Below are positions 1-6,291 of a DNA stretch of 10,013 nucleotides, piece after piece. The notes beneath the pieces were generated by a model. The model made no database searches, was not told where the DNA came from, and saw only the letters and a program-made list of their open reading frames with translations. Every line of letters starts with the position of its first letter. Within the stretch, counting starts at the first letter, position 1. Both the position numbers and the translations under genes were made by a program. This DNA comes from an uncultured bacterium (lineage in GTDB: Bacteria; Bacillota; Clostridia; Oscillospirales; Oscillospiraceae). Location: contig CASECK010000033.1 of assembly GCA_949286295.1 (NCBI GenBank), positions 1 to 10,013 on the forward strand, read 5' to 3'.

Positions 1-14
1 AGGAAGGATACGAT

Positions 15-2429
15 ATGCAAGAACGGCAAGAGACACGCACATTAAAGGCTCTCAAGCCCGGGCAGAGCGCCCTGATCCTCTCGGTGGGCAACCAGTCCGG
101 GGCGGTGAAGCGCCGCCTGGTGGACATGGGCCTCACCCCCGGCACCCAGGTGAAGGTGACCAAAATCGCCCCCCTGGGCGACCCCCTGGAGGTGTCCCTG
201 CGGGGCTACGAGCTGTCCCTGCGCCGCTCAGACGCCGCCCAAATCGTGATGGGCCAGCCCCGGCCCCGGGCCGGCGCCGCCCGGGGCGCCATGACCCGCC
301 ACGCCCCCGACCCGGAGACCGCCCGCCGGCAGATGCAGGACCACGTCCACGAGCTGGAGGTCCACGGCGGCCGGTACGACCCCTCCGCCCACGACAGCCG
401 CCCCATGCGCATCGCCCTGGCGGGCAACCCCAACTGCGGCAAGACCACCCTGTTCAACGCCCTGACCGGCTCCAATCAGTACGTGGGCAACTGGCCCGGC
501 GTCACCGTGGAGAAAAAGGAGGGCACCGCCCGGCTGGGGGACAAGACCATCACGGTGGTGGACCTGCCGGGCATCTACTCCCTGTCCCCCTACTCCATGG
601 AGGAGATTGTGGCCCGGGACTTTATCATCAACGACGCCCCCGACTGCATCATCGACATCGTGGACGCCACCAACATCGAGCGCAACCTCTACCTCACCGT
701 CCAGCTGCTGGAACTGGAGCGGCCCACCGTCCTGGCCCTGAACTTCATGGACGAGGTGCGGCAGCGGGGGGACCAGATTGACGCCGCCCGGCTGTCCAAA
801 GAGCTGGGAATCCCCGTGGTCCCCATCACCGCCCGGAGCGGGGAGGGTCTGGAGCAGCTGCTCCAGACCGCCCACCAGCAGATGCACCTGGGCTTCACTG
901 TGGAGCCGGACGACCTGTATGACGACTATACCCACGACATCCACCACCGGATGGGCAAGCTGCTCCACGACTACGCCTACGCCGCCGGCCTGCCTGCCCA
1001 CTGGGCGGCCATCAAGCTGCTGGAGGGGGACCGGGTGGTGGAGCAGGCCCTGAAGCTGCCCCCGGCCGTCCAGCAGCAGCTGGACGCGCTGGTGGCCGAG
1101 TATGAAAATTCCAGCGATTTGGGCGACCGGGAGACCCTGATTGCCGACAGCCGCTATCAGTACATCGAGCGGGTGGTGGCCGCCGCGGTGGTCAAGGGAC
1201 AGCGCCAGGGGGCGCTGAGCCGCACCGAAAAAATCGACCGGGTGGTCACCCACCGGCTGCTGGCCATCCCCCTGTTCCTGCTGACCATGCTGGTCATGTT
1301 CGCCGTCACCTTCGGTCCCTTCGGCTCCTGGCTGTCCGACGGGGTGGGGGCGGGCATGAGCGCCCTGTCTGACTGGCTGGCCGGCGCGCTGCAAGAGCTG
1401 GGGGCCGCGCCGGTGCTCATCTCCCTGCTGTGCGACGGCGTAATCGCCGGGGTGGGGGGCGTGCTCACCTTCCTGCCCCAAATCGCCCTGCTGTTCCTGT
1501 TTCTCTCCCTGCTGGAGGACTCCGGCTATATGTCCCGGGCCGCCTTTATCATGGACCGGGCCCTGCGGCGCTTCGGACTGAGCGGCAAGGCCTTCATCCC
1601 CATGCTCATGGGCTTTGGCTGCTCGGTGCCCGCCATCATGGGGGCCAGGACCATGGAGAACGAGAAGGACCGGCGCATGACCATCCTGCTGGTCCCCTTC
1701 ATGTCCTGCTCGGCCAAGCTGCCCGTCTACGGGCTGCTCTCCGCGGCCTTCTTCGGCCCCTGGGCCGGACTGGTGGTCTTTGGGCTGTATGTCGTTGGGA
1801 TGGCGGCGGGGGTGCTGTCCGGGCTGCTGTTCAAAAAGGTCCTCTTCACCGGCGACCCCGCCCCCTTCGTGCTGGAGCTGCCCCCCTACCGCCTGCCCTC
1901 CCTGTCCAGCGTGGCCCTCCACGTGTGGCAGAAGGTGAAGGGCTTTCTCATCAAGGCGGGCACCCTGATTTTGCTGATGTCCATGGTGCTGTGGCTGCTC
2001 CAGAGCTTCGACTTCTCCCTGCGCATGGTGTCCGACGCCTCGGAGAGTATGCTGGGCACCCTGGGCGGCTGGATCGCCCCGGTGTTCGCCCCGCTGGGCT
2101 TCGGGTTCTGGCAGGCGGCGGTGGCCCTGCTCACCGGCCTGGTGGCCAAGGAGATGGTGGTCTCCTCCCTGTCCATGTTCTACGGGTTCTCCCTCACCGC
2201 CGGCGGGGGAGAGGTGGCCGCCGCCATGGCGGGCTTCACCCCCCTGAGCGCTCTCGCCATGCTGGTGTTCATCCTGCTGTACGTCCCCTGCGCCGCCGCC
2301 ACCTCCACCATGTTCCGGGAGCTTGGCAGCGCCAAATGGACCGCCTTTTCAGTGGCCTGGCAGATTGGGGTGGCCTATGCCGCCGCCCTGCTGGTCCGCG
2401 CCGCCGGTATGCTGCTGGGACTGGGCTGA
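15..2429 (+). CDS. feoB: Ferrous iron transport protein B with N-terminal FeoA domain (FeoA-FeoB fusion)
   Basis: Inner-membrane Fe(II) importer with a cytoplasmic G-protein domain, 804 aa. Residues about 8-80 form a FeoA/SH3-like domain (RRLVDMGLTPG at 33-43). A linker of about 50 residues rich in Arg, Pro and His follows. The G domain has G1 GNPNCGKTT (137-145), G2 around PGVTVEKKEG (161-170), G3 DLPGIYSL (183-190), G4 NFMD (243-246) and G5-like TARSGEGL (272-279). The membrane half begins near residue 412 and has the two Gate regions, GFGCSVPAIMGART (533-546) and PFMSCSAKLPVYG (561-573), plus GLVAKEMVVSSLS (708-720) and YVPCAAATSTMFRE (756-769). Length fits FeoB (about 700-770 aa) plus FeoA (about 75 aa). 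The start has an AGGAAGG ribosome site 7 nt upstream. A separate feoA could lie upstream but is outside the window. A terminator follows. The family call is very secure. Confidence 0.97.
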   Translation: MQERQETRTLKALKPGQSALILSVGNQSGAVKRRLVDMGLTPGTQVKVTKIAPLGDPLEVSLRGYELSLRRSDAAQIVMGQPRPRAGAARGAMTRHAPDPETARRQMQDHVHELEVHGGRYDPSAHDSRPMRIALAGNPNCGKTTLFNALTGSNQYVGNWPGVTVEKKEGTARLGDKTITVVDLPGIYSLSPYSMEEIVARDFIINDAPDCIIDIVDATNIERNLYLTVQLLELERPTVLALNFMDEVRQRGDQIDAARLSKELGIPVVPITARSGEGLEQLLQTAHQQMHLGFTVEPDDLYDDYTHDIHHRMGKLLHDYAYAAGLPAHWAAIKLLEGDRVVEQALKLPPAVQQQLDALVAEYENSSDLGDRETLIADSRYQYIERVVAAAVVKGQRQGALSRTEKIDRVVTHRLLAIPLFLLTMLVMFAVTFGPFGSWLSDGVGAGMSALSDWLAGALQELGAAPVLISLLCDGVIAGVGGVLTFLPQIALLFLFLSLLEDSGYMSRAAFIMDRALRRFGLSGKAFIPMLMGFGCSVPAIMGARTMENEKDRRMTILLVPFMSCSAKLPVYGLLSAAFFGPWAGLVVFGLYVVGMAAGVLSGLLFKKVLFTGDPAPFVLELPPYRLPSLSSVALHVWQKVKGFLIKAGTLILLMSMVLWLLQSFDFSLRMVSDASESMLGTLGGWIAPVFAPLGFGFWQAAVALLTGLVAKEMVVSSLSMFYGFSLTAGGGEVAAAMAGFTPLSALAMLVFILLYVPCAAATSTMFRELGSAKWTAFSVAWQIGVAYAAALLVRAAGMLLGLG

Positions 2430-2467
2430 GCGCCCGCGGGGCCGCCGCCCGGTTTCCCCCGATTCTC

Positions 2468-2507
2468 CCCCCTTCCGGAGGGCCTATCCTCCGGAGGGGG
2501 GAATTTT
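2468..2507 (+). terminator. Rho-independent terminator after the feo gene
   Basis: Arms at 2468-2481 and 2488-2501 form a 14-bp stem with one G-U pair. The inner part is TCCGGAGG with CCTCCGGA, and the loop is GCCTAT. AATTTT follows directly. The site is 38 nt after the feoB stop and separates iron uptake from the exporter operon. Confidence 0.75.
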
Positions 2508-2514
2508 AATGAAA

Positions 2515-2543
2515 TTTTCATGTTTTCTTTGGCTGGATATAAG
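2515..2543 (+). promoter_or_regulatory. Candidate promoter of the exporter-SLH operon
   Basis: TTTTCA (2515-2520, 4 of 6 to the -35 consensus) is followed after 17 bp by TATAAG (2538-2543, 5 of 6 to the -10). It is in the AT-richest stretch between the feo terminator and the adaptor gene. A second, weaker choice is TTGGCT (2529-2534) with TACAAT (2554-2559) at 19 bp. Either would leave a leader of roughly 60-75 nt. The rest of the 194-nt gap shows no gene. Confidence 0.42.
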
Positions 2544-2623
2544 ATTCCCCCCTTACAATATCCCTCATCGGAACCCACCCACAGTTCAGGCCCACGGGCC
2601 GGAGCACAAGGAGAATCGAATCT

Positions 2624-4252
2624 ATGGAAGCAACACAGTTGGAAGCGCAGCAGGCCGCCCCGCTCCCCCAGCAGGGGAGGGGCCCGGCCCTGAAGCTGCC
2701 CGGAAAGAAGAAAAAGTGGCTGAAGCGGGGGTTTATCCTCCTGGCGGCGGGCGCCGCCATCTGGTTTTTCTTCCTGCGCCCCAAGCCGGCCATGGCCGGC
2801 GCCAGCGCCCAGTACACCGCCGCCGCCGCGACTCTGCGGGACCTGACGGTGCAGGTGGACGCCTCGGGGGCTCTCGCCCCCATCGAGTCCTACCAGGTCA
2901 GCACCCTGATCAGCGGCGAAATTTTAGAGGCCCCCTTCGAGGTGGGCGACTACTTAGAGAAGGGCTCGCTACTCTATCAGATGGACGCGGGCGAGGCCCG
3001 CACCGCCCTGCAGCAGGCCCAGCTGTCCCTGCGCCAGGCCCAGCTGAGCTATGACCAGACCCTCAGCGGCCTGACCCCCGCCGCCGGCGCGGCCGGGGTG
3101 GTCCAAAAGGTCCATGTGAGCAAAGGGGACCTGGTCTCTCCGGGCACCCCCATCGCCGACATCGCCGACAGCTCCACCATGACCCTGGAGCTGCCCTTCC
3201 TGTCCACAGACGCCGCCCGGCTCTCCCCGGGGCAGAGTGCCCAGGTGACCATCGACGGCACCCTGGAGGTGCTGCCCGGCACGGTGGAGCGGGTGGCCGC
3301 CGCCGACCTGGTGGGCACCGGCGGGGCCCTGGTGCGCCAGGTGACCATCCGGGTGAACAATCCCGGCGCCCTGACGGCCGGCCGCTCCGCCACCGCGTCG
3401 GTGGGGGAGATCCCCTGCGCCGGCAGCGGCGTGTTTGCGGAAAATATGCGTCAGACCGTGGTGGCCCAGGGGTCCGGCCAGGTCACCGCCGTCCATGTCT
3501 CCGCCGGCAGCGCCGTCTCCGCCGGTACGGCTCTGGTCACTCTGGGGGGCGAGGGGGCGGACAGCGCCCTGGAGAGCGCCTCCATCGCCCTGGAGACCGC
3601 CCGTCTCTCCCTCCAGCGGGCCCAGGACGCGCTGGAAAACTACACCATCACCTGCCCCATCTCGGGCACCGTCATCGAGAAGAACTTCAAGGCCGGGGAC
3701 AAGGCCAAGGGCGTGGAATCCGGCGCGCTGGCCGTGGTCTTTGACATGAGCCGGCTGAAGCTGCCCCTGAAAATCAACGAGCTGAACATCGGCCAGGTCC
3801 AGCCCGGCCAGCGGGTGGACATCACCGCCGAGGCCCTGCCCGGCCAGGTGTTCCACGGGACGGTGGACCGGGTGAGCATCAACGGCACCACCACCAATGG
3901 CTTTACCACCTACCCCGTCACCGTGGTGCTGGACGAGTTTGGGGCCCTCAACCCTGGTATGAATGTATCCGCCCACGTCATCGTGGACCAGGCCAAACAG
4001 GTCCTGTGCATCCCCCTGGCCGCCGTGGAGGGCGACGGCACCGTTCTGGTGGCCGGACCCGGCGCGGTGGCCGGGGACGGCGTCACCGTTCTGGACCCCT
4101 CCAAGGCCGAGCGCCGGACGGTGGAGCTGGGCCGCAGCAATCAGGACTATGTGGAAATCACCTCCGGCCTGGAGGAGGGGGAGCTGGTCCTTGTGGCCCA
4201 GCAGACCGCCGAAGCCCCCTCCGGGTCCGTCGTCGTGTCGATGGGAGGCTGA
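2624..4252 (+). CDS. Efflux periplasmic-adaptor-like subunit (HlyD/MacA/YknX type) with duplicated adaptor module
   Basis: Membrane-anchored, extracytoplasmic adaptor of an ABC exporter, 542 aa. A basic stretch (GKKKKWLKR, 27-35) precedes one membrane segment (about 36-52), so most of the protein lies outside. Two adaptor modules follow in tandem. The first (about 77-262) has a lipoyl-like half (SGEILEAPFEVGDYLEKGSLL), an Ala/Gln/Leu-rich coiled hairpin (123-148), the second half-lipoyl (158-180) and a beta-barrel ending in NPGALTAGRSATASV. The second (about 277-455) repeats the order: GSGQVTAVHVSAGSAVSAGTAL, hairpin 314-339, SGTVIEKNFKAGD, and a barrel ending in NPGMNVSAHV. A C-terminal membrane-proximal domain (456-540) closes it. 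Ordinary MacA/YknX proteins are about 370-400 aa with one module, so this one is long. AAGGAG at 2608-2613 supports the start. The ATPase and permease genes follow directly. The exported substrate cannot be read from the sequence. Confidence 0.9.
   Translation: MEATQLEAQQAAPLPQQGRGPALKLPGKKKKWLKRGFILLAAGAAIWFFFLRPKPAMAGASAQYTAAAATLRDLTVQVDASGALAPIESYQVSTLISGEILEAPFEVGDYLEKGSLLYQMDAGEARTALQQAQLSLRQAQLSYDQTLSGLTPAAGAAGVVQKVHVSKGDLVSPGTPIADIADSSTMTLELPFLSTDAARLSPGQSAQVTIDGTLEVLPGTVERVAAADLVGTGGALVRQVTIRVNNPGALTAGRSATASVGEIPCAGSGVFAENMRQTVVAQGSGQVTAVHVSAGSAVSAGTALVTLGGEGADSALESASIALETARLSLQRAQDALENYTITCPISGTVIEKNFKAGDKAKGVESGALAVVFDMSRLKLPLKINELNIGQVQPGQRVDITAEALPGQVFHGTVDRVSINGTTTNGFTTYPVTVVLDEFGALNPGMNVSAHVIVDQAKQVLCIPLAAVEGDGTVLVAGPGAVAGDGVTVLDPSKAERRTVELGRSNQDYVEITSGLEEGELVLVAQQTAEAPSGSVVVSMGG
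4243..4248 (+). promoter_or_regulatory. Ribosome binding site that fixes a TTG start for the ATPase
   Basis: GGGAGG lies inside the last codons of the adaptor gene, 9 nt before TTG at 4258. No ATG or GTG stands nearby in this frame before the conserved ATPase N-terminus, so TTG is the best start. Starts further upstream would read deep into the adaptor gene. Confidence 0.7.
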
Positions 4253-4257
4253 TACAG

Positions 4258-4995
4258 TTGGAACACCTGATTGAGCTTCGGGATGTGTTCAAAATCTACC
4301 AGATGGGGGAGGAGACCGTCCACGCCCTGGACGGGGTGAGCCTGACCATCGACCGGGGGGAGTTTGTGGCCATTGTGGGCTCCTCCGGCTCGGGCAAGTC
4401 CACCGCCATGAACATCATCGGCTGCCTGGATGTGCCCACCGCCGGCTCCTACTTCCTGGGCGGGGTGGACGTGTCCACCATGGACGACGACCAGCAGGCG
4501 GAGATTCGCAACAAGATGCTGGGCTTCATCTTCCAGCAGTACAACCTCATCCCCAAACTGAACGTGCTGGAGAACGTGGAGTTGCCCCTGCTCTACGCCG
4601 GCGTCCCGCCCCAGGAGCGCAGGGAGCGGGCGGTGCGTTCTTTAAAACGGGTGGGGCTGGAGGGCAAGCAGCGCAACCTGCCCTCCCAGCTGTCCGGCGG
4701 CCAGCAGCAGCGGGTGTCCATCGCCCGGGCCCTGGCCGGGGCCCCCTCGGTCATCCTGGCCGACGAGCCCACCGGCGCCCTGGACTCCCGCACCGGGCGG
4801 GAGGTGCTGTCCTTTCTGAAACAGCTCAACCGGGAGGGGGACACGGTGGTCCTCATCACCCACGACAACTCCATCGCCGTCCGGGCCGACCGAATCATCC
4901 GCCTTCAGGACGGGAAAATCATCTACGACGGGGATTCCCATGACCCCCGGGCGGTGGTCCAGCCCGGCCAGGAGGACGAGGAGGGGACGGCATGA
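4258..4995 (+). CDS. ABC transporter ATP-binding protein (MacB/LolD/YknY-type exporter ATPase)
   Basis: Cytoplasmic ATPase that powers the exporter made with the flanking adaptor and permease, 245 aa from a TTG start. All nucleotide-binding motifs are intact: Walker A GSSGSGKST (41-49), Q-loop FQQYN (92-96), signature LSGGQQQR (145-152), Walker B VILADEP (165-171), D-loop SALD-like GALD (173-176) and H-loop TH (201-202). The motif ADEPTGALDS and the length are typical of the MacB/LolD/FtsE-like group. It begins 5 nt after the adaptor stop, and its TGA overlaps the permease ATG (ATGA at 4992-4995), which indicates translational coupling. A longer reading from 4006 is open in this frame but lies inside the adaptor gene and shows no ABC homology. 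Family assignment is very secure; substrate is unknown. Bacillus YknXYZ, which protects against the SdpC toxin, is a known monoderm system with the same three parts. Confidence 0.96.
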   Translation: MEHLIELRDVFKIYQMGEETVHALDGVSLTIDRGEFVAIVGSSGSGKSTAMNIIGCLDVPTAGSYFLGGVDVSTMDDDQQAEIRNKMLGFIFQQYNLIPKLNVLENVELPLLYAGVPPQERRERAVRSLKRVGLEGKQRNLPSQLSGGQQQRVSIARALAGAPSVILADEPTGALDSRTGREVLSFLKQLNREGDTVVLITHDNSIAVRADRIIRLQDGKIIYDGDSHDPRAVVQPGQEDEEGTA

Positions 4996-6227
4996 GCTAT
5001 GGACAATCCTTCCGCCTGGCCCTGAAGGCCCTGTCCACCAGCAAGATGCGCTCGCTGCTGACCATGCTGGGCATCATCATCGGCGTGGCCGCCGTCATCA
5101 TCATCCTTGCCCTGGGCAACGGTCTGACGGGCATGGTCCAGCAGCAGGTGGACAAAATGGGCATCAACCTGGTGCAGACCACCGTGTTCGGCCGGGGAGA
5201 CGGCTCCACCTTTCATTTCGACCCCCAGCAGATGTATGACCTGGTGCAGGCCCATCCGGACGTGCTCTCCGGCGTGTCCCCCTATGTGGCCACCAGCGCC
5301 ACCCTCCGCCACGGCAACGACAAATACGACAAGACCACCCTGTACGGGGTCAGCGACGTGATGTACAGCGCCGCGACCCGCTCCACCCTCACCGGTTTCC
5401 CGCTGAGTCAGGGGCGGTTCCTGGCCCCCCTGGACGTGCAGCGGCGCAACTATGTATGCGTCATCGGGGCCTATTTGGCCCAGGAGGCCTTCCACGGGGA
5501 CGCCCTGGGGCGGACCCTGACCATCAATGGCCAGGCCTATACCGTCATCGGCGTGCTGGCCCAGCAGGGGCAGACCCTCACCAAGGGGGGCACGGACGAC
5601 CAGGTGTACATCCCCTATCTCAACGCCCTGGAGCTGCTGGGCAGCCGGGATGTGTCCATGTACCTGTTCACCAGCACCAACGGCCAGACCGCCGCCCAGG
5701 CCAAGCAGCTTATCAACAGCGCGCTGTTTGACTTCTTTCAGGACGAGACCGCCTATTACACCACCACCCTGGAGGAGCAGGCCAAGCTCATCAACTCCAT
5801 GATGGGGGTGGCCATGGGGGTGCTGGTGGCCATCGCCGCCATCTCCCTGTTTGTGGGCGGCATCGGCATCATGAACATCATGCTGGTCTCCGTCACCGAG
5901 CGCACCCGGGAGATTGGCATCCGCAAGTCCCTGGGGGCCAAGCGCCGGGACATCCGCCGGCAGTTTGTCATCGAGGCGGGCGCCACCTCGGCCATCGGCG
6001 GACTGCTGGGCATCGGCCTGGGGTTCCTGCTGGCCGCGGGACTGGGGGCCGTGTTCGGCGGGATGCTCTCCAGCCTGATGGGCGGGGTGACCTTCAACGC
6101 CATCCCCACCCCGGGGAGCATCGCCATCAGCTTTGGCGTGTCGGTGGGCATCGGGGTGCTGTTTGGCTATCTGCCCGCCAACAAGGCCGCCAGGCTCAAC
6201 CCCATCGACGCGCTGCGCTACGACTGA
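4992..6227 (+). CDS. ABC transporter permease (MacB/FtsX type, YknZ-like)
   Basis: Membrane subunit of the exporter, 411 aa. The layout is the MacB pattern: TM1 at about 21-42 (SLLTMLGIIIGVAAVIIILALG), a large extracytoplasmic MacB-PCD-like domain (about 44-265), then three C-terminal TMs near 272-299, 330-357 and 374-395. The conserved cytoplasmic loop ERTREIGIRKSLGAKRRDI (303-321) contacts the ATPase, and the end PANKAARLNPIDALRYD is the family's typical tail. The extracytoplasmic domain includes the usual VIGAYLAQEAFHGDALGRTLTI stretch. The protein has no fused ATPase, unlike Gram-negative MacB, and its ATPase is the preceding gene, which overlaps it by 4 nt. In this family the exporter works by moving substrate on the outer face of the membrane, with the adaptor bound to the permease. 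No substrate can be inferred. Confidence 0.95.
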   Translation: MSYGQSFRLALKALSTSKMRSLLTMLGIIIGVAAVIIILALGNGLTGMVQQQVDKMGINLVQTTVFGRGDGSTFHFDPQQMYDLVQAHPDVLSGVSPYVATSATLRHGNDKYDKTTLYGVSDVMYSAATRSTLTGFPLSQGRFLAPLDVQRRNYVCVIGAYLAQEAFHGDALGRTLTINGQAYTVIGVLAQQGQTLTKGGTDDQVYIPYLNALELLGSRDVSMYLFTSTNGQTAAQAKQLINSALFDFFQDETAYYTTTLEEQAKLINSMMGVAMGVLVAIAAISLFVGGIGIMNIMLVSVTERTREIGIRKSLGAKRRDIRRQFVIEAGATSAIGGLLGIGLGFLLAAGLGAVFGGMLSSLMGGVTFNAIPTPGSIAISFGVSVGIGVLFGYLPANKAARLNPIDALRYD

Positions 6228-6234
6228 CCCTCTG

Positions 6235-6260
6235 CCCCGGGGCAAGCAGCGGCCCCGGGG
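6235..6260 (+). promoter_or_regulatory. GC-rich intercistronic hairpin between permease and SLH gene
   Basis: CCCCGGGGC (6235-6243) pairs perfectly with GCCCCGGGG (6252-6260) around an 8-nt loop. No U-run follows (AACATCC), so it is not a standard terminator. It could be an mRNA processing or stability element, or partly attenuate read-through into the SLH gene. The left arm is itself nearly self-complementary, so other folds are possible. Confidence 0.35.
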
Positions 6261-6276
6261 AACATCCTGTGAACGG

Positions 6277-6282
6277 AAGGAG
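6277..6282 (+). promoter_or_regulatory. Ribosome binding site that fixes the GTG start of the SLH protein
   Basis: AAGGAG lies 9 nt before GTG at 6292. This start supplies the Lys-Lys-Arg needed at the beginning of the signal peptide. The next ATG (6304) would remove it and would be 21 nt from the site. Confidence 0.75.
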
Positions 6283-6291
6283 TTTTCTGTT

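Noticed and set aside
228..1922. A 564-codon open frame on the minus strand across feoB
   Set aside because: It is low-complexity (Gly, Gln, His, Val rich), matches no family and mirrors a real gene. It is the usual shadow of GC-rich codon use.
4006..4257. Upstream extension of the ABC ATPase in the same frame
   Set aside because: It overlaps the adaptor's C-terminal domain, has arginine/glycine-rich nonsense sequence and would begin far from any ribosome site. TTG 4258 has GGGAGG at the right distance.
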